This document shows positions 38,570 through 49,267 of a stretch of 64,000 nt of DNA, in pieces. The translations under genes and the position numbers were made by a program. Each line of letters starts with the position of its first letter. Within the stretch, counting starts at the first letter, position 1. The stretch is from Stenotrophomonas rhizophila (GTDB lineage: Bacteria; Pseudomonadota; Gammaproteobacteria; Xanthomonadales; Xanthomonadaceae), in contig NZ_RCDC01000004.1 in assembly GCF_003651185.1 (NCBI RefSeq), forward strand, positions 2,528,659 to 2,592,658. Reading direction: 5' to 3'. The notes under the pieces were generated by a model that saw only the letters and a program-made list of their open reading frames with translations, had not been told where the DNA came from and made no database searches.

Positions 38570-40225
38570 TTACTTGGTGATATCCACATCCTTGGTTTCA
38601 TGCAGGAACAGGCCACCGACCACGACCGTCATCAACGCGATGATGATCGGGTACCACAGGCCGTAGTAGAGGTTGCCGGTACCGGCCACCAGCGCGAAGG
38701 AAATCGCTGGCAGGAAGCCACCGAACCAGCCGTTGCCGATGTGGTACGGCAGCGACATCGAGGTGTAGCGGATACGCGTCGGGAACAGCTCGACCAGGTA
38801 GGCGGCGATCGGGCCGTAGACCATGGTCACGTACAGCACCAGCAGCCACAGCATGAAGATCGTGCCGGGGATGTTGATGCGCGCGTTGTCAGCCTTGGCC
38901 GGGTAACCGGCGGCACCCAACGCACCCTTGAGCTCTCCGCCGAAGGCATCGCCCTTGGCCTTGAGTTCTTCCTTGGTCAGGCCTGCGGCCTCGTAGGAGG
39001 TCACGGCGGTGGTCCCGACGTTGACCGTCGCCAGCGTACCGGCCGGTGCCGGCTTCACTTCATACGGCACACCGGCCTTGGTCAGGGCCGCGGTGGCCAC
39101 GTCGCAGGAGCTGGTGAACTTGCGCAGGCCGACCGGATCGAACTGGAACGAGCAGGTGTTCGGATCGGCATTGACCAGCGCCGGCGAGTTGGTGCGGGCT
39201 TCTTCGATGGCCGGGTTGGCGAAGTGGGTCAGGCCCTTGAAGATCGGGATGTAGGTGATGGCAGCCAGCAGACAGCCGGCCAGGATGATCTTCTTGCGGC
39301 CGATACGGTCGGACAGCCAGCCGAAGAAGATGAAGAACGGCACGCCCAGCGCCAGCGCTGCGGCGATCAGCAGGTAGGAGGTGGTGGGGTCGACCTTGAG
39401 CATGCTGCTCAGGAAGAACAGCGCGTAGAACTGGCCGCCGTACCACACCACGGCCTGGCCGGCTGCGGCACCGAGCAGGACCAGCAGCATCAGCTTGAGG
39501 TTGCCGTCCTTGAGGCTGTCGCGGAACGGGGTCTTGGAGCCCTTGCCTTCGGCCTTCATCTGCTGGAACAGCGGGGATTCGCTCAGCTGCAGGCGGATCC
39601 ACACCGAGATGCCCAGCAGCACGATCGAGACCAGGAACGGAATACGCCAGCCCCAGGCTTCGAACGCTTCATTGCCCAGGAAGTAGCGGCAGGCCAGGAT
39701 GATCAGCAGCGACATGAACAGGCCGAGCGTCGCGGTGCACTGGATGAAGCTGGTGTACAGGCCACGCTTGTCGGCCGGCGCGTGCTCGGCAACATAGGTC
39801 GCGGCACCACCGTATTCGCCACCCATCGCCAGACCCTGAGCCAGACGCAGGATGATCAGGATCACCGGGGCGGCGAAACCGATCGAGGCGTAGTTGGGCA
39901 GCACGCCGACCAGGAAGGTCGAGATGCCCATGATCAGGATCGTGACCAGGAAGGTGTACTTGCGGCCGATGCGGTCGCCGAGGCTGCCGAAGAAGGCCGC
40001 ACCGAACGGGCGCACGAAGAAGCCGGCCGCGAACGCCAGCAGGGCGAAGATCATGCCCGTGGTTTCATTGACGCCGCTGAAGAACTGCTTGGCGATGATC
40101 GCGGCGAGCGAACCGTACAGGAAGAAGTCGTACCACTCGAAGACGGTACCCAGGCTGGACGCGAAGATGACCTTCTTGTGTCCTTGGGTAAGTTGGGCTT
40201 TCGTTGGTGCGGGTGTGGTGGACAT
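38570..40225 (-). CDS. MHS-type MFS transporter with large periplasmic insert
   Basis: A 551-residue major facilitator of the metabolite:H+ symporter type. The first half is normal: KKVIFASSLGTVFEWYDFFL (TM1, signature EWYDFF), FFSGVNETTGMIFALLAFAA, GSLGDRIGRKYTFL, then RLAQGLAMGGEYGGAATYVA and GWLSDRIGRKKIIL in the second half. Between TM9 and TM10, about residues 330-450, lies an insert rich in Ala/Thr/Lys with two cysteines (DPNTCSFQFD and KFTSSCDVATAALTKAG), which no standard MHS protein has; it would be periplasmic. Followed by LWLLVLYVTMVYGPIAAYLV. GGAGGGG precedes the ATG at 40225. Upstream on the same strand lies the porin. Confidence 0.88.
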   Translation of the reverse strand: MSTTPAPTKAQLTQGHKKVIFASSLGTVFEWYDFFLYGSLAAIIAKQFFSGVNETTGMIFALLAFAAGFFVRPFGAAFFGSLGDRIGRKYTFLVTILIMGISTFLVGVLPNYASIGFAAPVILIILRLAQGLAMGGEYGGAATYVAEHAPADKRGLYTSFIQCTATLGLFMSLLIILACRYFLGNEAFEAWGWRIPFLVSIVLLGISVWIRLQLSESPLFQQMKAEGKGSKTPFRDSLKDGNLKLMLLVLLGAAAGQAVVWYGGQFYALFFLSSMLKVDPTTSYLLIAAALALGVPFFIFFGWLSDRIGRKKIILAGCLLAAITYIPIFKGLTHFANPAIEEARTNSPALVNADPNTCSFQFDPVGLRKFTSSCDVATAALTKAGVPYEVKPAPAGTLATVNVGTTAVTSYEAAGLTKEELKAKGDAFGGELKGALGAAGYPAKADNARINIPGTIFMLWLLVLYVTMVYGPIAAYLVELFPTRIRYTSMSLPYHIGNGWFGGFLPAISFALVAGTGNLYYGLWYPIIIALMTVVVGGLFLHETKDVDITK

Positions 40226-40291
40226 AAGACGCTTCCCCTCCGAAGCAATCGTTGTGGTGTGCCGGCTGTACGCCGGCACGCGTTTTTTGTT

Positions 40292-41719
40292 TTAGAAGCT
40301 GTATTTCGTCGTGAACTGCAGGCGGCTGATATCGCCCTTGCGGCCATCCTCGATCTCGCGCACGCCGTACATCAGCTCGGCGCCGACATCGACCTTGGGC
40401 ATCGGCGTGTAGAACACGTTGCCGCGGATGCTCTGCACGCTCTTGGTGACCAGCGGGCCGAGGCTGCCGTCGTTGTCGTAATCGCTGCGCGCGTAGATCA
40501 GGTTGGTGCGCAATTTCGGGGTGAAGGCGTGGCGCCAGCCCACATAGCCGGCCAGCACGCCGGTCGGGTTGAGTTCGTCGCGGGCGATGTCATACGCGGT
40601 ATCGGCGGTGACACCTAGGCCGATGTAACGTGCGATGCCTTCGCCACCGGTGACCTGGTAATGCAGCGTATCGGTCGGGCCCATCACCCATTTGCCGCCC
40701 AGGGTGAGGCCGCCGGCGATCTTGTCCGCATCGGCACCGGTGGTCTGGTTGTCGACCTTCAGCTGACGGACCACGCCGCCGACACCGAAGGTGCCCCAGT
40801 CACCCTTCCAGCCATAACGCAGGGTCAGATCCGGCAGCGCGCCGCGATCGGAGTTGCTGGATACATTGGTCCACGCGCCGGTGACCGGGTTGCGGGTGCC
40901 GGTGAGCAGCGTGGTTTCCGGGTTTTCCAGCGCGACGCTGAAGCCGCCCTGGGTGTAGCGGATCTGTGCCTGGCGCACGAAGATCACGCCATCGGTCGGG
41001 CCGACGAAGTCCGCCGCTTCCGGCAACGACGCGGCGTCCATGAAGTTCGACCAGGTCTGGCCGGCCATCCAGTTGTTCCAGTACATGTAGGCGTGACGCA
41101 GGGTCGCACCGTAGGTATTGGTCGCGGTCTGGTTGCCCAGCGAGTTGCCGAAGAAGTCCATCTCGAAGAACGCACCGGACTTGTTGCCGGCCTCGCTGAC
41201 ATTGTCGATGCCAAGATTGAAGCGCGAGAACTTGGCGTGGGCGTTGTAATCCACGTCCGAGCGCTTGCCGCTGCCGCCGGCACCGGCCACCGGGGTCTGG
41301 CCCGGCAGATACAGCGCGCGGCCGGTGGCATCGTCGGCCAGCTGGCCATCGCCGGTCTGGGTGGCCAGGAAATCGGCCTTGATGAAGCCGCCGATCTTGA
41401 CCGTGGTACCCGGCGCGGCGCCCGGGGTGATGGTGGTGACCTGGATCGGCTGCTTGCCGGCCGGCACCGTGGCCGCCACCGGTTGCTGTGCCTGGACCGT
41501 GCGCACGGCGGTGACATCGGTCTGGGCCTGGCTGATCTGGACCTGCTGTTGCTGCTGGTTGTTCAGCAGCAGCTGGACCTGGCGCTCCAGCTCGACGACG
41601 CGTGCTTCCAGGGCTTTCTCTTTTGCGGTTTCGGCGAACGCCATGCCTGGCGCGATCAGTGCGACGAACATGGCGGCGGCCAACGGCCGGCGTGTCGTCC
41701 TCAGCAAACGGTGGCTCAT
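40292..41719 (-). CDS. DcaP-like outer-membrane porin
   Basis: A 475-residue outer-membrane protein with a signal peptide (PLAAAMFVALIAPGMAFA) followed by a periplasmic coiled coil (KALEARVVELERQVQLLLNN, then Gln-rich), the hallmark of DcaP-type trimeric porins. The beta-barrel follows (VKIGGFIKADFLATQ... and HAYMYWNNWMAGQTWSNF) and ends in FTTKYSF with a C-terminal Phe suited to BAM. DcaP porins take up dicarboxylates and similar small anions. The MHS transporter is 66 bases downstream on the same strand, which suggests a two-membrane uptake route. GGGAGAGAGGG lies upstream of the ATG. Confidence 0.88.
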   Translation of the reverse strand: MSHRLLRTTRRPLAAAMFVALIAPGMAFAETAKEKALEARVVELERQVQLLLNNQQQQQVQISQAQTDVTAVRTVQAQQPVAATVPAGKQPIQVTTITPGAAPGTTVKIGGFIKADFLATQTGDGQLADDATGRALYLPGQTPVAGAGGSGKRSDVDYNAHAKFSRFNLGIDNVSEAGNKSGAFFEMDFFGNSLGNQTATNTYGATLRHAYMYWNNWMAGQTWSNFMDAASLPEAADFVGPTDGVIFVRQAQIRYTQGGFSVALENPETTLLTGTRNPVTGAWTNVSSNSDRGALPDLTLRYGWKGDWGTFGVGGVVRQLKVDNQTTGADADKIAGGLTLGGKWVMGPTDTLHYQVTGGEGIARYIGLGVTADTAYDIARDELNPTGVLAGYVGWRHAFTPKLRTNLIYARSDYDNDGSLGPLVTKSVQSIRGNVFYTPMPKVDVGAELMYGVREIEDGRKGDISRLQFTTKYSF

Positions 41720-41815
41720 GTTGCCCTCTCTCCCGGGTGGCAAGGTGATGCCGCGCATGGGGCACGGTCGAGCCGAGGGTGCGGCGCGTTGACGCACCGA
41801 AGCTATTGGCCATTA

Positions 41816-41845
41816 GTCGTACTCGCCCCACGCGGCGAGTACGAC
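41816..41845. promoter_or_regulatory. 12-bp inverted repeat, possible operator
   Basis: GTCGTACTCGCC (41816-41827) and GGCGAGTACGAC (41834-41845) are perfect complements separated by CCACGC. It lies about 97 bases upstream of the porin start and 260 bases upstream of the acsA start. It could be a regulator site or a stem in a transcript; there is no T run. Confidence 0.35.
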
Positions 41846-41890
41846 CCGGGCGCCGGCAGGCGACCGGCAGGTGCCGCAGGCACCGCGCAG

Positions 41891-41941
41891 GTACCGACCG
41901 TTGGTCGGTAGGCCTTGCCTCACGACCAACGGTCGTGAGCT
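41891..41941. repeat. Two opposed REP-type hairpins
   Basis: TACCGACC-GTT-GGTCGGTA at 41892-41910 and CTCACGACC-AAC-GGTCGTGAG at 41919-41939, with cores GACCGTTGGTC and GACCAACGGTC that are inverse of each other. They belong to the second REP class seen at 33894. Confidence 0.7.
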
Positions 41942-42101
41942 GCCGGGGTTGGCTCCCATGTCATATCGGGCGGGTCGGCGTTCGACCATGGTCTAACCAC
42001 CTCGACACCGCGCAGGCAGGTGGATGCGGCAAACTGAGGGGGAGAGGTCGCCGTTTATGCTGCGACCGCACAACCCAAGTCAACGTGCAAGTGAGGGTGC
42101 C

Positions 42102-44045
<1,944 letters not shown>

Positions 44046-44075
44046 AGGTCGCCACATCGCATTCGCGCTGTCGCT

Positions 44076-44160
44076 CCCACGATCCGCCAGTGGATCGTGG
44101 GCCCCGCCTCACCAGCACCCACACCCCGCCGCTTCGCGGCCGCCCCCTGACTCAGGGGGC
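44076..44160 (+). terminator. Two hairpins after acsA
   Basis: A perfect 10-bp stem (CCCACGATCC / GGATCGTGGG, loop GCCAGT, 44076-44101) and a second hairpin with a nine-base palindrome half (GCCCCCTGA / TCAGGGGGC, 44142-44160). The second is followed by TGTCATCTCG, and a weak ACTTTTTCG lies 15 bases on. They may reduce read-through into the response regulator gene rather than fully stop it. Confidence 0.45.
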
Positions 44161-44220
44161 TGTCATCTCGATACACTTTTTCGTTGCGTCGCTGCATTCC
44201 TCCGCAACATGGCCCCCACC

Positions 44221-44886
44221 ATGACGACCCTCCTGATTGCCGATGACCATCCGCTGTTCCGCGAAGCCCTTCGCGGTGCCGTGCAACGCGTCATCCCCGG
44301 CGTGCAGCTGTACGAAGCGGACAGCGTGGAAGCGCTGTACCAGCTGGCCGACCAGCACACCGACGCCGACCTGGTCCTGATGGACCTCAACATGCCCGGC
44401 GCACAGGGCTTCAACGCGCTCGTGCATATGCGCGCCCTGCACCCGCAGCTGCCGGTGGTGGTGGTGTCCGCCCGCGAGGAGCCGACCGTGATGCGCCGTG
44501 CGCTCGACCATGGCGCCTTCGGCTTCATCCCCAAATCCGCCGATTCGGACACGATCGGCCATGCGCTGGGCACCATCCTGGATGGCGAGACCTGGGCACC
44601 GCCGGAAGCGCACAACGTGCCCCAGACCGGGCGCGAGGAACGCGAGATCGGCCAGCGCCTGCGCGAGCTGACTCCACAGCAGTTCCGGGTGCTGCAGATG
44701 CTCGGCGCCGGCCGCCTCAACAAGCAGATCGCCTACGACCTCAACGTGTCCGAAGCAACGATCAAAGCCCACGTCACCGCGATCCTGCGCAAGCTCGGTG
44801 TCACCAACCGCACCCAGGCGGTGCTGATGGCCGGCAAGCTGGCCATCGATGACGAACAGATCGTGCTGCCGCCCGAAGAAGAGTAG
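44221..44886 (+). CDS. NarL/LuxR-type response regulator, CrbR-like
   Basis: A 221-residue response regulator. Receiver domain: [20 protein letters not shown] with acidic DD, phosphorylated Asp in [15 protein letters not shown] (about 55), [20 protein letters not shown] with Ser/Lys switch (FGFIPKSA). The HTH is [20 protein letters not shown] and [20 protein letters not shown], standard LuxR type. It directly follows acsA, and the window also has a CrbS-like kinase; in Pseudomonas and Vibrio, CrbR activates acs in response to CrbS. That match is context-based. The ATG at 44209 (four more residues) is an alternative start; neither has a good ribosome-binding site. Confidence 0.88.
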   Translation: MTTLLIADDHPLFREALRGAVQRVIPGVQLYEADSVEALYQLADQHTDADLVLMDLNMPGAQGFNALVHMRALHPQLPVVVVSAREEPTVMRRALDHGAFGFIPKSADSDTIGHALGTILDGETWAPPEAHNVPQTGREEREIGQRLRELTPQQFRVLQMLGAGRLNKQIAYDLNVSEATIKAHVTAILRKLGVTNRTQAVLMAGKLAIDDEQIVLPPEEE

Positions 44887-44969
44887 GCGTTATAGCCGGA
44901 GCTATGAATTCCAGCGTTACCTGCGCAATTCGCGGCAAACGCTCCACGCCGCAGGCCCGGTGCTAAGCT

Positions 44970-45085
44970 TCGCGTCCCCTTGGGGAGTAGCCGGATTCCT
45001 GCTGAAGGAATCGCCCGTATCAACATACTCGGCCAGTGCGCCGTGGTGCGGGCAACCATCTTGGTTGGCGAGACCAGCGGTCCGC
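44970..45085 (+). ncRNA. yybP-ykoY manganese riboswitch
   Basis: Upstream of mntP the transcript contains the conserved elements of this class in the right order: CCCCTTGGGGAGTAGC (44977-44992), a variable hairpin (GGATTCCTGCTGAAGGAATC), CGCCCGTATCAACATACTCGG (45013-45033), and TTGGTTGGCGAGACC (45061-45075). The two conserved loops bind Mn2+ and turn on export genes. A further stem follows in the expression platform (GACAGGTTGGGCGCG / CGCCCGACCTGTC, roughly 45091-45143) just before the ATG, which could sequester the start region when Mn2+ is low. Confidence 0.88.
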
Positions 45086-45154
45086 GTGCGCAACGACAGG
45101 TTGGGCGCGTCCGCGGTCCGTTGCTCGCTCTCGCCCGACCTGTCGCGTACCCCA

Positions 45155-45733
45155 ATGTCCCCCATTTCGATCCTGCTGATCGGCTTTGCCATGTCCACCG
45201 ATGCCTTCGCCGCGGCGATCGGCAAAGGCGCGGCCATGCGCAAACCGCGCTTTTCCGACGCCTTGCGCGCCGGCCTGATTTTCGGTGTCATCGAAGGCAT
45301 CACGCCGGTGATCGGCTGGCTGCTCGGCCGCGCTGCACTGGAGTATGTGGAGGCCTTCGATCACTGGATCGCGTTCGGCCTGCTCGGTGCGCTGGGCGTG
45401 CACATGATCATCAATGGCCTGCGCCCCGACGAGGGCGCCGAGGAAGAAGACACCAGCAAACACCACGGCTTCTGGCGCCTGGCGGTGACCGGTTTCGCCA
45501 CCAGCATCGATGCAATGGCGGTCGGCATCGGCCTGGCCTTCCTCGACGTGCATATCGGCGTGATGGCGCTGGTCATCGGCCTGTGCACGCTCACCATGGT
45601 GACCTGCGGCATCATGCTCGGCCGCGTATTGGGCGGGATGGTCGGCAAGCGCGCGGAGATCGTCGGCGGCGTGATCCTGATCATCATCGGCTCCACCATC
45701 CTGTACGAACACCTCAGCGGCGCCGTGGCCTGA
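45155..45733 (+). CDS. mntP: Manganese efflux pump
   Basis: A 192-residue, six-helix inner-membrane exporter that lowers cytoplasmic Mn2+. Two inverted halves each begin with the DxxA motif: [18 protein letters not shown] (residues 9-26) and [18 protein letters not shown]. The rest fits ([38 protein letters not shown]). The yybP-ykoY element in its leader fits its known control. It lies between the CrbR-like regulator and the CrbS-like kinase genes but is unlikely to be part of that circuit. Confidence 0.95.
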   Translation: MSPISILLIGFAMSTDAFAAAIGKGAAMRKPRFSDALRAGLIFGVIEGITPVIGWLLGRAALEYVEAFDHWIAFGLLGALGVHMIINGLRPDEGAEEEDTSKHHGFWRLAVTGFATSIDAMAVGIGLAFLDVHIGVMALVIGLCTLTMVTCGIMLGRVLGGMVGKRAEIVGGVILIIIGSTILYEHLSGAVA

Positions 45734-45757
45734 TCGGCAGTCACGCCCGCCCCGCGG

Positions 45758-48700
45758 CTAGAGATCGCCGCGGGTGTCGTGGAAGGCGGCCAGGAACGCG
45801 CGCAGCGAGGCCGGCTTGATCGGCTTGGTCAGCAACCGGTAACCGCGGTCACGCGCCATCCGCTTGAGCTCATCGCGGCCGTCGGCGGTCAGCAGCGCAC
45901 CGGGGATCGCGCGCCCGGCCTTCTGGCCCAGGGCCACCAGCGTGTCCAGCCCATCCAGGCGGTCATGCAGGTGGTAATCCACCAGCATCACATCCGGCCG
46001 TTCAACCACTTTCTCCAGTGCCTGGTCGACGGTGCTGGCGGTGATCACCTGCACCTGCCAACGCCCCAGCAACGCCCGCATGCCATCCAGGATCTCCTGG
46101 TCGTTGTCCACGCACAGCACGCGCATGCCCGCCAGGGAATCGGCGCGGGTGACCGGGCTCGGTGCCGGCGGTGCTTCTGCGGTTGGCAACGCAGGCGCCG
46201 CCACGAGGGGCAGCAGGATCGAGAACATGCTGCCGCTGCCGACCCGGCTGCGGGCGTTGAGGCGGTGATCGAGCAGGCGCGAGATACGCTGGCAGATCGA
46301 CAGGCCCAGCCCCAGGCCCTGCTCGCCCCAGTCGAACGGCTGCTGGTAGCGATGGAACTCATCGAAGATCTGCTGCATGTGGTGTTCGGGAATGCCCGGG
46401 CCGGTATCCCATACCTGCAGTTCCACTTCCGGCCCGCGATGGCGCACCGCCAGCACGATGCGGCCCTGGCGCGTGTAGCGCAGCGCATTGGCCAGGAAGT
46501 TCTGCAGCACGCGGCGCAGCAGGCGGCGATCGCTGCGTACCCAGGCCGGCCGCGCGAACAGATCCATGCGCAACCCACGGCCGGCCGCGACGGGCGAGTA
46601 CTGCGCCGCCAGCTCGCGCATCAGCAGGCTGACGTCGAAGTCACCGATCACCGGATGCAGGCCACCGGCATCGAGACGGGAGACATCCAGCAGGCCATCC
46701 AGCAGTTCCTCGGCCGCACGCAACGAGGCATCCACGCGCTCGGCCAGATGCCGTTGCTCTTCGTTGTTGTGGTGACTCTCACGCAGCGCTGAAGCGAACA
46801 GGCGGGCAGCATTGAGCGGCTGCAGCACGTCGTGGCTGATCGCGGCCAGGAAGCGCGTCTTGGACTGCTGGGCCACCTCGGCTTCATGCGAACGCTCGGC
46901 CACGCGCTGCTCCAGCGTTTCGTTGGCTTCCAGCAGCGCGCGCTCGGCGTGCTTGTAGTCGGTGATGTCGTTGTAACTGGTGACGTAGCCACCGCCGGGC
47001 AGCGCCTGCCCGCGCATCTCGATCACCTTGCCGTCGCTGCGGGTGCGCTCGAAGATGTGCGGCGAGCCGGCGCGCATGTAGCCGATGCGGCGGTTGATCT
47101 GCAGCTCGATGTCGCCCTCGCCGAGCTCACCGCGCTCGGCGTTGTAGCGGATCAGGTCGGCGACCGGCCGGCCCACGTAGAGCATCCCGTCGGGGTACCC
47201 GAACATCTGCTGGTAGCGGCGGTTCCAGGCGGTCAGGCGCATGTCCGGATCGACCACGCTGACCCCCGCGCTGATGTTCTCCAGGGTGGTGGAGAGAATC
47301 TCGCGGTTGAAGCGCAGTTCCTGCCCTGCCTCGTCGAGCACCGCCACCACCTCGCCCAGGTCCATGCCCGAACCGCGCAGCAGACTGGTCAGCAGCAGGC
47401 GGGCCGACGCCGCGCCGATCGAGGCCGCCAGCAGCCGCTCGGTGAACTGCACCCAGGCACGGTCCGCCGGCGCGGAGGCCTGCAGCTCGCGGTCCATGGC
47501 CTGCGCCTGCTCGAAGAACGATCGACGGGCGTGGCGGTCGCCCACCACGCGCGAGGCCAGCGCCAGCAGATCACCGACATGCACGTTGCCCGGCCACGCA
47601 CCGGCCACGGACGGGCGCTGCGCGTAGGGGTCCAGGAACGGCGCCGCACGCAGCCGTTCATCCACGCCCGGGCGCCAGCGCACCGAGACCAGCACCATCG
47701 CCGCGACATTGACCAGCAGCGACCAGAACGTGCCGTGGGTCAACGGATCCCAGCCGCTCATGCCGAACAGGTGCTGCGGCTGCAGCCAGCCGATCCCGAA
47801 CGGGCCCTGCACCAGCCACGCCGACGACATCCAGCCGGCCTGGGTCAGCGCCGGCAACAGCAGCGTGTATACCCAGGTGCCGAAGCCGAGCAGCATGCCC
47901 ACTTCCACGCCGCGGCGGCTGGCACCGCGCCAGTACAGCCCGCCGATCAGCCCCGGGGCGAACTGCGCGACCGCGGCGAAGGCCATCAGGCCGTAGGAGG
48001 CCAGGGTACTGTCGTTGCTGCTGCCGCGGTAATAGCTGTAGGCCACCAGCGCCAGCAGCAGGATGGCGGTGCGGCGGATCCACAACACGCGCGAAGCGAC
48101 ATCCGCCGCTTCTTGATGATCGCCACTGCGGCGCAGCAGGACCGGCATCACCAGATCGTTGCTGACCATGGTGGCCAGGGCGATGGAGGCCACGATCACC
48201 ATGCCGGTCGCCGCCGAGAAGCCGCCGACATAGGCGACCAGCGCCAGGAACTTGCGGCCCTCGGCCAGCGGCAGGGCCAGCACCATGCTGTCGTCGGCGA
48301 CGCTGCCACCGGTGCCGAACAGGGTGACGCCGGCGGTGGCGATCGGAATCACCATCGCTGAGATGATCACCAGGTACGCACCGAACATCCAGCGCGCGCG
48401 GCGGATGTCGCGCACGTCACCACATTCGACCACCGCCACATGGAACTGGCGCGGCAGGCAGATGATGGCCAGGAAACTCAGCAGCGTCTGGGAAATGAAG
48501 CCGACCGGTGGCAGGCCGGTGAACAGCGTATGCGCCGACTCGATCACCGCATCGGTGCGGTCGTTGAGCCACAGGTAGGCGAACAGGCCCAGCGCGACCA
48601 TCGCGATCAGCTTGATCATCGATTCCAGCGCGATCGCCAGCATCATGCCGTGGTGGTGCTCGGTGGCATCCACCTGGCGGGTACCGAACAGCGTGGCGAA

Positions 48701-49207
48701 CAGCGCCATCAGCAACGCCACGTACAGCGCGGGATCCGTGAAGAAGCCGGTCGGGCCCACGTTGCCGGTCAGCACCTGCAGGCTCATCGCGACGGCTTTG
48801 TACTGCAGGGCCAGGTACGGCACGATGCCGATCAGCGCGATCACCGCCACCAGTGCGGCCAGGCGGCGCGAGCGGCCGAACCGCGAGGAGATGAAATCGG
48901 CGATGGAGACCACGTTCTGGCTGCGTGCGATCAGCGCCAGGCGCTCGATGATCCGCCAGCCGAATACCCACAGCAGCAGGGGCCCCAGGTAGATCGGCAG
49001 GTAGCCGATGCCATTGCGCACCGCCGTGCCGACCGCACCGTAGAACGTCCATGAGGAGCAGTACACCGCCAGCGCCAGGCTGTAGACCACCGGGCGCAGC
49101 CACGGGCGATCCGGGTACATCGGGCGACGGTCGCCCCACCACGCCACGCCGAACAGCAGCGCGGCGTAGGCCACCGAGACCAGCAGAAGGATCCAGCTAG
49201 AAACCAC
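45758..49207 (-). CDS. SLC5/hybrid sensor histidine kinase, CrbS-like
   Basis: A 1,149-residue hybrid kinase. Residues 1 to about 545 form a sodium/solute symporter-type (SSS/SLC5) transporter of about 13 TM helices (LLVSVAYAALLFGVAWWGDR ... HLFGMSGWDPLTHGTFWSLL). Then a PAS domain (about 650-770: LENISAGVSVVDPDMRLTAW; VTSYNDITDYKHAERAL), HisKA with AAISHDVLQPLNAARLFASA, an HATPase with WDTGPGIPEHHMQQIFDEFH and EQGLGLGLSICQRIS, and a C-terminal receiver (VLCVDNDQEILDGMRALLGR; DVMLVDYHLHDRLDGL). Order and length match CrbS, which controls acs with CrbR. Start is GTG; the Shine-Dalgarno is weak. Confidence 0.93.
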   Translation of the reverse strand: MVSSWILLLVSVAYAALLFGVAWWGDRRPMYPDRPWLRPVVYSLALAVYCSSWTFYGAVGTAVRNGIGYLPIYLGPLLLWVFGWRIIERLALIARSQNVVSIADFISSRFGRSRRLAALVAVIALIGIVPYLALQYKAVAMSLQVLTGNVGPTGFFTDPALYVALLMALFATLFGTRQVDATEHHHGMMLAIALESMIKLIAMVALGLFAYLWLNDRTDAVIESAHTLFTGLPPVGFISQTLLSFLAIICLPRQFHVAVVECGDVRDIRRARWMFGAYLVIISAMVIPIATAGVTLFGTGGSVADDSMVLALPLAEGRKFLALVAYVGGFSAATGMVIVASIALATMVSNDLVMPVLLRRSGDHQEAADVASRVLWIRRTAILLLALVAYSYYRGSSNDSTLASYGLMAFAAVAQFAPGLIGGLYWRGASRRGVEVGMLLGFGTWVYTLLLPALTQAGWMSSAWLVQGPFGIGWLQPQHLFGMSGWDPLTHGTFWSLLVNVAAMVLVSVRWRPGVDERLRAAPFLDPYAQRPSVAGAWPGNVHVGDLLALASRVVGDRHARRSFFEQAQAMDRELQASAPADRAWVQFTERLLAASIGAASARLLLTSLLRGSGMDLGEVVAVLDEAGQELRFNREILSTTLENISAGVSVVDPDMRLTAWNRRYQQMFGYPDGMLYVGRPVADLIRYNAERGELGEGDIELQINRRIGYMRAGSPHIFERTRSDGKVIEMRGQALPGGGYVTSYNDITDYKHAERALLEANETLEQRVAERSHEAEVAQQSKTRFLAAISHDVLQPLNAARLFASALRESHHNNEEQRHLAERVDASLRAAEELLDGLLDVSRLDAGGLHPVIGDFDVSLLMRELAAQYSPVAAGRGLRMDLFARPAWVRSDRRLLRRVLQNFLANALRYTRQGRIVLAVRHRGPEVELQVWDTGPGIPEHHMQQIFDEFHRYQQPFDWGEQGLGLGLSICQRISRLLDHRLNARSRVGSGSMFSILLPLVAAPALPTAEAPPAPSPVTRADSLAGMRVLCVDNDQEILDGMRALLGRWQVQVITASTVDQALEKVVERPDVMLVDYHLHDRLDGLDTLVALGQKAGRAIPGALLTADGRDELKRMARDRGYRLLTKPIKPASLRAFLAAFHDTRGDL

Positions 49208-49267
49208 AGGGTTGTTTCCGCGAGCGCAGCCCGCAGTGTAGCGGCTGGGCCACGCCCGTCGTGGTGC

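Larger units (their letters stand above)
41720..42101. other. Intergenic region between the porin and acsA
   Basis: A 382-bp stretch without a gene, holding the divergent promoters of the porin operon and acsA. It contains a perfect 12-bp inverted repeat (GTCGTACTCGCC, 41816-41827, with its complement at 41834-41845) and two REP-type hairpins at 41891-41910 and 41919-41941 (listed separately). Both promoters could be controlled by the acetate-responsive regulator. I see no clear -10/-35 pair with confidence. Confidence 0.6.

Noticed and set aside
42052..42066. TTTATGCT upstream of acsA as a -10 element
   Set aside because: No acceptable -35 lies 16-18 bases upstream, so I do not call a promoter there.
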